Assembly (NCBI GenBank): GCA_028753945.1
Contig: JAPNXP010000008.1
Location: forward strand, 1,798,001 to 1,862,000
Length of the DNA: 64,000 nucleotides
Direction: 5' to 3'
Origin: Hexactinellida sp. DTS-2022
Taxonomy: Eukaryota > Porifera > Hexactinellida
Position 1 is the stretch's first letter. Each line of letters begins with the position of its first letter. The notes beneath the pieces were generated by a model. It saw nothing but the letters and a program-made list of their open reading frames with translations, did no database searches and had not been told where the DNA came from. A program made the translations under genes and the position numbers. Positions 1 through 8,545 of the stretch are shown one piece after another.

Positions 1-300
1 AAACATCAGAGTAGATCAATCGAAAATATTTTTTCTGTAGAACTTTAGAGTCGATTTATTGGAAATATTGTATTATTTTATAAGAATCATGTTAGGATTT
101 GTCCATTCCCCCCATTTATGGAGGTTGTTTTGTATGGAGATAAAAACTCCTTGAAATTTATGGTCCCCCATTCCCCACTTCCCCGCTTATAGAGGTTCAT
201 TTGTATGGATATAAACGAATATGGTAAAAAAATTCCCCACTTATGGAGGTTCCCCATTTATAGAGATCCCACTTATAGAGGTTGCACTGTATTTCACACT
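1..300. repeat. Decayed inverted-repeat remnant
   Basis: No gene seen. Short blocks reading as cccca-(c/t)ttat-(g/a)-gaggtt recur about five times between 105 and 285 and end in a segment resembling a pogo/Tc1 terminal repeat running into gcactgtat. This looks like the degraded end of a non-autonomous DNA transposon; no second end or target duplication was found. Confidence 0.3.
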
Positions 301-1900
301 AATTCTCGAAATTCAACTTTGTTGATTAATTCGCCAGAATCCCGAAGCAAGCATCCTTAACAACTTATGGAAGATAAAGTAGTCGAGGTTTGAACAAGGG
401 GCGGAGTTTAATAAAATAAGTGCACAATTAAACTTTATATAAATGTTGACTAGTTTGTTCCTTGTATATTATATATTTTCTAAGCATATGGTTGTGTTAA
501 AAATAATCTTATAGTTTTTCCGGTAGAAGCCAATTTGCTATTTGAATATCTTATATGACTATATATATATTATATTTCATATTATTTGTTGAACATTCAT
601 AAGTGCAAAATAAATAAATAATACGATTGGTGTACAAGTACATTTTAATACATTTAGATACATATATGTCAATTTAATATAAAATTAGTTGTCGCTGACG
701 TCATCATTAAATGTCGCCTAAACCGCAGTTCTGAGAATCTTATAAATACTACTAATGGATTTACCATACCTATATTAAGTCTAATTCACAAGTTCTATAA
801 GCATAGATTGTATTAGAGTGAAAATCAGAAACTGGCCTCTCTTTTTTATTCGTTGGTCGGCTGCTTTCCCATCTGTATTATATAGTAGTCTATGGTGGCA
901 CAAATGGAAATGTGGCTGTATCACAGTAGAGAATTTTCGAATTGATTTGAAATTATGCACTTAGTGTAATTTAATCAAGTGGAATTCAAATCTGCTATCA
1001 GAATTAATGTAATAACATTGCTTCTTAATGATCACAAATTAATGATTTAATTAGCTAATTATATAAATAATGAGTTTAACGCCTCCATAAAATTTAAATT
1101 CGAAAATAAAATCTGTTTTATTATACTTTACATATCGTTTCATGTAAATAGCCATTTTGCAGCATCTACTAATGTTATTTTGCTGGTATAAACTCAAATG
1201 TCTGTATACAAATTATTGCTGTTCAAATACTTTTGGCCGGTTAGTGTACAATAGAGCTATTTAAACATCAAACACGGATAAATATAACTACTATTTTTTC
1301 TAGGGAATTTTTGGAAAAATAGCTACTAAGAATTTTTTTTTCCTAACTAGTTAGACGAGATTTGAAATGGGTTAAATATTCCTGCTACCGCTGGCATTAA
1401 ATGATCCACAATTGTTTGTGAGCACATTGAACTATCATAAATAATAAATAATTCTTGCCATTTTCAATTAATTAGTCAACTTTGATCAAAATAAAACAAT
1501 TGTTGTTCATTATTTGATAAATTGACCAATAATTCGTTCTACCCATCAGATGAGAAGATAACAATTAATTTTATCACCACTACTATGTTTCTAACCGAAA
1601 ATATCTGGTGCTCACTAATTTTAGCTAAAATATGATATTATATGATATTATACAATATTAGATATTTTAGATATATTAGATATTCACTAAAGGATGCTTG
1701 TCGCGAAAATATCGCAATAATTCGAAATGAGATTATAATGAAATATAGTGCTTGTATATGGAATTGTCTGAAAAGTCTAAAATTTCAAAAATCAATTCTT
1801 TATTGACTCCAGAATCCATTTTAGTGACGTCATCTTTGTTGATTTAGCTAATTAGGTGAACATTCCTCGCTTGTTTTTCCTATTTGATTGTATTAGTGCA
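301..1900. other. AT-rich intergenic DNA, nothing recognised
   Basis: No ORF of coding appearance, RNA gene or clear repeat was found on either strand. The stretch is very AT-rich, with simple A/T runs and short dinucleotide-like tracts. Confidence 0.5.
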
Positions 1901-1911
1901 CATACTTGTAT

Positions 1912-1985
1912 GTATTGACAGCGCAGGAGAAGAATACGGAGTCTGCAAAGCGTCAGGTTATGGGTTCGATGCCCAGGTGTGATCA
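1912..1985 (+). repeat. tRNA-like / tRNA-derived SINE remnant
   Basis: A segment reading gggttcgatgccca forms a 4-bp T-stem around a TTCGATG loop and contains a B-box-like GGTTCGATGCC. About 20 nt upstream a 7-nt CTGCAAA loop resembles an anticodon loop, but its flanking stem pairs poorly, and a D-arm-like GCGCAGGAGAAGAATACGGA precedes it. No acceptor stem pairs. It is therefore not a credible functional tRNA and more likely a tRNA pseudogene or SINE head. Confidence 0.35.
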
Positions 1986-2081
1986 TGTTTTTTATTATTT
2001 TTTGGCATTCAACAATTTCATTTGAAACGTCATAGATTTAAAAAAAGAACTAATCCATATCATATTCAGTCTAGGTTAAAC

Positions 2082-2265
2082 CAGTGTATTATATAGCCAA
2101 TTGTAAATACGCTCCTAATCCTGCTCTGATCAAATTTTCATACGCCTAAATCACAAATTAATGTTACGGTATAGGAGAGGATTCCAAATTTTCGCGCTCC
2201 TAAATTGAAATTTTCCAAAAATCATACTCCAAAAGTAGCGTCTCGCGCTCCTGGATAATTCCTTG
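2082..2265. mobile_element. hAT-type MITE, 184 bp
   Basis: The ends read CAGTGTATTAT and, reverse-complemented, CAAGGAATTAT. The element is flanked by GGTTAAAC (2074-2081) and GTTTAAAC (2266-2273), an 8-bp target duplication with one mismatch, the hAT signature. The interior has the TTCGCGCTCCTAAATT-like blocks also present in the 186-bp element at 33130-33315 and the element at 46286-46433, so these three form one family. No coding capacity. Confidence 0.7.
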
Positions 2266-2413
2266 GTTTAAACATTTACCAAAAAAATCTCGGGTAAATA
2301 TGTTTGCCAAATACCTAGCAATGGGTGTCCGAAAAGAAAGCGGACAAAGATAAATAATCAGTTATCCTGTTTAAATGAATTCATTTGTATATACAAATCA
2401 TGTTTCAATCAGT

Positions 2414-2503
2414 ACGAGCCCTTCGGTCTCGGTCGCTTTGCAACAGATCGGTGCTACGCACATCAAGTTAACGGCCGCTACGCGGCCTTACTCCTCACTA
2501 AAC
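2414..2503 (+). repeat. Multi-hairpin cassette, copy 1
   Basis: About 90 bp starting ACGAG and ending cactaaac, made of four consecutive short stems with 3-nt loops: GAGCCC-TTC-GGTCTC, GTCGC-TTT-GCAAC, GGTGC-TAC-GCACA and GGCCGC-TAC-GCGGCC. The fourth stem is perfect; the first three carry a mismatch each. Related copies lie at 34195-34283 (-), 38919-39006 and 62269-62336. It is much more GC-rich than its surroundings and non-coding. Confidence 0.75.
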
Positions 2504-2555
2504 AATTGATTACATAGTTAGTAATATTTGTCATAGTTATATACTTATAATAAGC

Positions 2556-2845
2556 GTTGAAAGCAAGCTTCTAGGTTGATTTTGAATTTTCATTAATTTG
2601 TTTATCCTATTTTCTGTAAACAACAAAAACAAATATTCATATTTGAATTTTATGAATGCGAAATTCGTATCCAGCATACTTGTTTACCTATAATACCCGT
2701 TGAAAGCTAACTTCTAGGTTGATTTTGAATTTTCATTAATTTGTTACTTATTTGCGTCAACAACAACAACAAATATTCATATTACAAACTTATAAACGCG
2801 AAATTCGGGTTCAGCATACTTGTTTACCTATTATAACATTTGTTT
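2556..2845. repeat. Tandem dimer of a ~145-bp dispersed repeat
   Basis: Two head-to-tail units each contain gttgaaagc, cttctaggttgattttg, caaca-acaaatattcat, a gcgaaattcg block and agcatacttgtttaccta. Reverse-oriented units occur at 29555-29825 (again a dimer) and a partial unit at 62395-62545. Units diverge by point changes and small indels. Confidence 0.65.
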
Positions 2846-2959
2846 ACCCATTATAACATTTGGAAGTTAGTCTATATATCATATATTAATGCTGTTTCTT
2901 TTCCCCCATCACTTTAATACAATCCGGACAAACATACAAACACACACACAAACAAACTG

Positions 2960-3046
2960 TATTGAAGTTAATGTGAACGTAAACAAACTGAACGTGCGTC
3001 AATTTGAGATGGGTTTATTCAGTCCATTCGTGAACCTTACATTCTC
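2960..3046. repeat. Decayed end of the GAACGAAC hAT MITE family
   Basis: The stretch from gtgaacgtaaacaaactg to tgaaccttacattctc matches the right end of the complete element at 18704-19266, including cgtgcgtcaatttgagatg and attcgtgaacctt. Only one end is present and no target duplication is visible. Confidence 0.5.
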
Positions 3047-3189
3047 TTTATAATAATATTTATTGTTCAAAACTATCCTTAAGTTAATTTTATTAAAATA
3101 GCTTAAATTTCCAATATTATTCCAAACGCTTAAAATTCAATGCTTACAATAATTATTAAGCCTTGAATTTGATTTGTCCGTTGTTTTAG

Positions 3190-5790
3190 AAAAATTAACT
3201 ATATGATGTGCAATGGGGACAAAGAATGGGTAGATAAATTACAGCCAGCAGTATCAGCAGCCAATACTCAGACTAAACGATCCACAGGCTACACACCATT
3301 TTATCTCATGTTCGGTAGAGATTTCGATTCCTCTAATCTACTCAATCTTATCACCTCTCCAAATAACCCCGGCTTCAAATCACCAACAATTATTGAAACA
3401 GAAACAGAATTAGCCCACCGAATATTACTCCAATGGACATTGATGAAATTACAGATCCTTTCGAACTCCCAAATAACGATAACGAATGGGCAGAAACAAT
3501 TGCTGCAAGTCGTAAGACGGACAAGAAAAATGCCAGACAAAACATCAAAGAAGAGCAAAAAGTCCAAAAGAAAACCTACGACCGAAAAGTCAAACGCAAT
3601 AGGTGTGTTGATACGTCTTACTATGTTTCACTTTGCTATTGTAATTCTAATAAAAATCATTTTTTAGAATTCCTTACATATTTCAAATGTGTTGTGTTTA
3701 TTGTTGTTTCCGAGATAACATCTTACGAAACATAATGGGTCGGTGATACTATCATGTGATGTCTAATAATAGTAACCTTAGGTATTTGAATGTGTTATTG
3801 TTATTGCGAAAGTTCTGGTTCAATTACGCAACTTCAGAACTTCTTATTGTGCAATTCATTTGAGTGTACTGCTTTAGGTCAGAATTTGAAGAAGGAGATC
3901 AGGTTATCGTACACAATATCAAGAAAGCAAAGAGACTCCCAGGAACAAAAGAAGCAAATAAATACTTAGGCCCATATTCAGTAGAGAAAGTAACACCAAG
4001 CCACCTCTTAGCACGAAAAGATTCCAACAGCACAAAAGTAACAAAATTACCTCTCCATCTCTCTCGAAAATATTTCCCTCGCAAACAACCGGTAAGTTAG
4101 CTTTAGTTGATTGTTTACCCTCTTACTAATGACTCATTCCTATTACATTTTAGGTTACACCAACGAAGAATCAAACACCCGACATCACATCAACCGGATT
4201 TTCTATTTCGCATGCAATTGGTAAGTATTTTTGATTGTTTACTGCTATATTAAAAATGCGTTATTAACAAGCACGGTTATGAATCAGACACTGGCAGGGT
4301 TGTAAATGAATCATTTTAGATTTCAAATCATTTCAAATCATTTCAAATCAAATAATTAGCCACTTAAAATTATCTTAAATCAAATCAAATATTTGAAATA
4401 TTTGATTTGATTAACAACACTGGTCACTCATGATATTTCTACATACTATTCGAACTAGTTTAATCGTATAATTTTAAACACACTTTATTTGATTTCATTT
4501 AGAACCATTTGAGGAGACCCTGACTTTAGGAGCAACTGAAGAAATCTATGAAATCCCTGAACAACGAGGAACAGAAGTAAGTATTGATGCTACACTAACT
4601 ACCATAAAACCTCAAGTATTAACAGCCCTTAACAACCGTACCTATCTAACCCCACTACATAAAACGCTCGCCACCAAAGCTGAATCACTAATATCACTAA
4701 AATCACTATACGATTACCATCCATCGACTGAACTAGATTTTACGACCAAAGAATCGATCGCCATCGCTACCGCTAATTGGTACAACGAATATCGCAATAG
4801 CCATCCTGTAACGATCCGATACAAATCAGAAAAGACTATGATTATCCACTCGCAGTTCTGTTACCTGTTGTGATTCAGTTAATAACACCTAAGCATCAAC
4901 TAGAAGAGATAATTACCATCGAGACCAATCCATCACCATCTAACCATCTGAATACTATCTCACTGATTGCATCACTACCAATAGCATATCCTATGTGGGG
5001 GGGAAAGCACAATGACATCATGCAATCCAATACCTGCTCAGTAAACAACATCCTAGCCTTCCTAAGTTCTAAGAAAGCAAACATACTCGATGCATTGAAC
5101 TTAATCGGAACCTCACCAACTGACACCAAATTCTACCATCTGTTCAAACTGGCTGCTAGTAATAAATTCGAAGAACTGCGAGATTATATTGCCAAACAAC
5201 TCGGGCTGGATATTCAATATGATTCAACTCGTTTGATGCAATCATACAATTTTTTTGGATCAGAAGGCAACATCATTCAATTCCTAAGAGCAGAAGACCT
5301 ATGCAACGACAGATACATTACCAACTTCAAATGCCACCACTGCACCAACATCTTTAACACCACCACTATGATAGAAAATATTGGCAGCGTATTCACTAAT
5401 CTGGAGTATTCTATAAACCGAAAACTAATTCCAACTAAATGTAAGTCCTGTGGATCAAGTGATGCAATCTGTGAGAGGTTATCTGGGCATTTTCAATCCA
5501 TTCCTATACTGCTAACGATTGAAATTGGACACATTCTAACACAAAGCAAACAAGTATTAATATCTGACATCGACCAACAATTTACCATCAGTCATCAACA
5601 ACAGACATTACATTAGAAACTAGCTGGCTTTTCCATCTTCGTTAGCAACCACTTTTACTCTATCCTATGTACAAAGGGACAATTTTATAAATATGACGGC
5701 ATGAGAAACCCTACTGTCGAACTATGGGACTGTAACCAATTCATCGGATCACTCAATACTGTATTCTACCTCTTGCACTCTTCTGACTAA
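3190..5790 (+). pseudogene. Spliced integrase gene with USPL1-like peptidase domain, broken
   Basis: Exon 1 (3190-3602, after a tttttag-type acceptor) encodes the C-terminal part of a retroviral-type integrase, with NTQTKRSTGYTPFYLMFGRD. Exons at 3878-4091, 4154-4220 and 4503 onward follow; introns 3603-3877, 4092-4153 and 4221-4502 have GT-AG ends and compatible phases. Exon 2 carries EEGDQVIVHN, typical of the post-integrase SH3-like region. From about 4870 the reading has NTCSVNNILAFL, two CxxC pairs (CHHC, CKSC) and, after 5617, NHFYSILCTKGQFYKYDG, the Cys-box, zinc-finger and His-box order of USP-fold peptidases, most like USPL1 (C98). It is broken by 1-nt frameshifts near 3425 and near 4835 and a TAG at 5614-5616. 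Integrase call is firm; peptidase call is inference. No LTRs, gag or RT seen: old element or dead domesticated gene. Confidence 0.7.
4295..4422. mobile_element. hAT-like MITE inside intron 3
   Basis: Starts CAGGGTTGTAAATGAATC and ends gattaacaacactg, with repeated atttcaaatc units and a tatttgaaatattt palindrome between. The flanking 8-mers gacactgg and gtcactca match at five positions, so the duplication is only suggestive. It lies wholly within the 4221-4502 intron of the integrase pseudogene. Confidence 0.5.
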
Positions 5791-5978
5791 TTCTTCTTCT
5801 TATTCAATCGAAAGCGCTCAAAGGCAAGGTACATCGACCTTGTGGGGACCTCTGCTAGAGGCTATACAGGCAACGCAATCCCTATCATGGTGAGCCCAGA
5901 TAATGGTAACGCGACCTGCAACGGCACATCCCCAGTGGCGACTGACAGTTTAACACTACCAACACTCAACCAACCCAA
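5791..5978. other. GC-richer tract upstream of the ribozyme
   Basis: No ORF. It contains a small hairpin cctct-gct-agagg near 5850 and the 13-mer ACAGGCAACGCAA at 5866-5878, which recurs exactly at 5991-6003 inside the hammerhead ribozyme (offset 125 bp). The base composition is clearly higher in GC than the flanks, so it may belong to the ribozyme-bearing element. Confidence 0.4.
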
Positions 5979-6031
5979 GTGTATTGCGTGACAGGCAACG
6001 CAACTGACGAGTCCGGGCCGGGACGAAACAC
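5979..6031 (+). ncRNA. Hammerhead ribozyme, type III topology
   Basis: All conserved parts are present in order. Stem III 5' strand GTGT (5979-5982), cleavage-site A17 (5983), stem I TTGCGT (5984-5989), loop GACAGGCA, stem I 3' ACGCAA (5998-6003), core CTGACGA (6004-6010), stem II GTCC (6011-6014), loop GGGCCG, GGAC (6021-6024), core GAA (6025-6027), stem III 3' ACAC (6028-6031). Every stem position is Watson-Crick and the site is a permitted GUA triplet, with self-cleavage predicted after 5983. Stem III is open, so this is type III, and it is only 4 bp, as in short-stem ribozymes of retrozymes and Penelope-type elements. Which element carries it is unresolved; the integrase pseudogene ends about 190 bp upstream. 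Confidence 0.85.
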
Positions 6032-6240
6032 AAAATGGAACCAGAAGTAAGTGAGTTTCTAGACTTATTTATTGACTATAACATTAAAGTATATTCTATA
6101 ACTGTCTAGAATAACGGCTACTTAGAATAGGTCCCCACATGACTTCCCATATTATTATTATCCTGTATATAGCTGTCATCTGTCATAATGGCCATTTTTG
6201 AACAGTCCCTAGGGTAGCCGTTATTAACAGGTTATAATGA

Positions 6241-6484
6241 TTAGTATAACAGTGCGGTCTGTTAATATAGCAGTTCGGTCTGTTAATATAACAGTGCGGT
6301 CAATTAATATAGCAGTGCGGTCTGTTAATATAACAGTGCGGTCTGTTAGTATAGCAGTGCGGTCTGTTAATATAGCAGTACGGTCTGTTAATATAACAGT
6401 GCGGTCTGTTAATATAGCAGTGCGGTCTGTTAATATAACAGTGCGGTCTGTTAGTATAGCAGTGCGGTCTGTTAGCATAGCAGT
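6241..6484. repeat. 21-bp tandem array, ~11 copies
   Basis: The unit reads cagtgcggtctgttaatatag. The last base of successive units tends to alternate between g and a, giving a partial 42-bp higher-order period. Because 21 is a multiple of 3, the array stays open in several frames on both strands; those ORFs are artefacts and no gene is called. Confidence 0.85.
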
Positions 6485-6498
6485 ACTTTCTTATAATA

Positions 6499-6669
6499 CA
6501 GTAGAACTCGGTTAATACGTACACCCTCGGAGAAGAGAATTTAGTAAGTATTATCGGAGTGTACGTACGAACAGATTTGACACTACATAGAGATACATAT
6601 AAATTGACAAACTTTGTTCATACAAGTTAGTACGTACTAAACCAGGTACGAACTAACCGAGTTCTACTG
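6499..6669. mobile_element. pogo/Tc1-type MITE, 171 bp
   Basis: Terminal inverted repeats begin CAGTAGAACTCGGTTAATAC (left) and read cgaactaaccgagttctactg at the right. TA dinucleotides flank both ends (6497-6498 and 6670-6671), as for Tc1/mariner/pogo insertion. No coding capacity. It immediately follows the 21-bp array. Confidence 0.75.
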
Positions 6670-7009
6670 TATATAAAATTATAAATGGAGAGGATTGGAT
6701 CGTGGCTGTAGGGGAGGAGGAGGCCACACATTACTAGTTTTCTTTCTAGATTATATGTCTTTCACAAGGAGTTATTGGTAATAGTGTAGAAGATATACCT
6801 CACAAATTCATTAATTGCTCAATTAGAGAGTTGGATGTACGTATATGAATATAGATTGCGGTTACAGAAACCTAAAGGACAAGCTTCTACTTTTACATCC
6901 TATTCAACACAGTTTATTAATTACTCCAACTTATATTTTCTTTATTCTTAATGAAGTAATGTATTTATTACTATTTTCTTTGTCAATTAATTTTGTATTA
7001 TTATTTATT

Positions 7010-7136
7010 AATTAGCCCTCGGCTGGCTTGGGGTAAAAGGTATAAATAGAAAAACCCCACTTTCACTTTCACTTTCAATTGAAATTCAATTAACTTTCAG
7101 TTTCAATTTTACATTCCTAGCCAGACGAGGGTTAAT
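7010..7136. mobile_element. Short MITE with ISRE-like core
   Basis: The ends gccctcggctggct and agccagacgaggg are inverted copies, bordered on both sides by TTAATTA-like sequence (left attaatta, right ttaattaa), consistent with a short AT-rich target duplication. The interior has repeated ctttcactttcacttt. Confidence 0.5.
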
Positions 7137-7430
7137 TAAACTTAATTTGAATCTGATTAACAATGCGAATAGAATCACTACTTTTGCTAAAGGTATTCCG
7201 TACAAAGAGAGTGGATGAATCTAAAATTAGAAATATCTTAGTAACATTGGTTCACATAACCAAGTTGGATAATTATCGACTTCAGTAGTTTACAAATTAC
7301 CCAAGTTAGACAAGCAAAAAATATCATAAAATAAGCTACGTATAATTCAATAATCATAGCTATGCAATAATGTTATAGTGGAAAACCGAGATTGGCTCGA
7401 TAATACAATCATAATTGATATAATATATTC

Positions 7431-7680
7431 AATGCGGGTCAAAATCCTACGGATAACTATCGTAGGATTTTGACCCGCACCATGGATTCGCTATTATAAT
7501 TTTGTATTGCGGGTCAGAATCCTCGCTCTTGACTACCGTAGGATTTTGGCCCGCACCATGGATTCGCTATTATAAATTGTATTGCGGGTCAGAATCCTAC
7601 GCTCTTGACTACCGTAGGATTTTGAACCCGCACCATGGATTTGCTATTACAATTTTGTATTGCTGGTCAGAATTCTATGA
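7431..7680. repeat. Tandem array of hairpin units, ~85 bp each
   Basis: About three head-to-tail units. Each starts tattgcgggtcagaatccta, has a short spacer, then the inverted half taggattttg-cccgca, then accatggattcgctattat. Each unit is therefore a stem of roughly 18 bp plus a linker. The stem halves co-vary imperfectly (ccc/aaccc length change in the third). Confidence 0.75.
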
Positions 7681-7740
7681 AACAGTGCCATTAATCACAA
7701 TTATTAACAATAAAGTAACTTCATCTATATATAAAGTTTG

Positions 7741-8100
7741 AGAAATGTGTTGTTATCCCATGGTTTAAGTGAATATTTTGGGAATAAATACTCGGCCTGG
7801 TTCGGCCGAGGCCGAGTTCGAAAAAGTGGCCGAGTACTCGGTCGATTCATGCCCATATCGCTAATGCAACTTCCGCGGCAAGCATCCTTATTAACTGACA
7901 CACTTTCTGGGGTATTACAACCGCCCCCAGTTTAACAACCCCTGGTCTGGGTTGATATCAGATATTACCAGGGCCGGCGGAACCAATCATATTGTGTCAG
8001 GTCATGGCTTGATTCGCCTAACCAGTGAGTAAGAGTGGTGGCCTGATACCTTCCGCTGACCCTTATCATATAAGATATATCATAGCTCGAGTTAATTCGG
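7741..8100. repeat. Mixed repeat debris, no gene
   Basis: Contains a block of overlapping cggccgag / ctcggcc words (7790-7850) and a candidate MITE from about 7968 (ccagggccggcggaacc) to 8062 (accttccgctgaccct), whose ends are imperfect inverted copies. No target duplication was confirmed. Confidence 0.35.
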
Positions 8101-8282
8101 TGTAAAAGTTTCGTAAGTAGGCATCATTGTGCCGCATATTGTGTTAATGAACTACCTACGTGTAATAAAAATATTCCTTTGGGCACATAAACAAGCCCTT
8201 TGATGAAAATTTATAGTAATTAAGGTAAAAATCATAGGGATTAAAACTTAATCAGATAGCCAAAATAATCAGTACGGAAGTA

Positions 8283-8430
8283 TAGTATAAACTCGTTAGT
8301 AGGAACACCAGGTGACAGGCGAAATGTCCTCGCCTTATGTGGAATTCGTTGACGGCGTCATTTGCACTGAAAAGGATTTGAAATTGCATTCGAGACTAAC
8401 CAGAGTTTCGTACTAACGAAGGTTCTTCTG
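8283..8430. mobile_element. pogo/Tc1-type MITE
   Basis: The left end TAGTATAAACTCGTTAGTA is an imperfect inverted copy of the right end tactaacgaaggttcttctg, and both are flanked by TA (8281-8282, 8431-8432). The interior has a short gacaggcgaaatgtcctcgcc inverted repeat. Non-coding. Confidence 0.55.
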
Positions 8431-8545
8431 TAGGTCTTAGTTAGAAAGGATTATACAAATCAGAATGATTATCTAACACTGGAAATTATAATAAGCAATG
8501 AAATTATAATATAAATAGTTATACTTAAATTATACATAAATTATA

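Noticed and set aside
1912-1985. A functional tRNA gene
   Set aside because: A B-box-like T arm exists, but the anticodon stem and acceptor stem do not pair.
6224-6524. Three overlapping ORFs of repeated residues (LTDRT, NITVRS, NRPHCYI)
   Set aside because: They are frame readings of a 21-bp tandem array on both strands, open only because the period is a multiple of three.
7071-7100. Interferon/IRF-type response element (repeated ctttcactttcact)
   Set aside because: It lies in the middle of a small MITE and is simple repetitive sequence; no gene nearby to regulate.
7431-7680. CRISPR-like repeats
   Set aside because: The spacers are the same in every unit; it is a eukaryotic tandem hairpin array.
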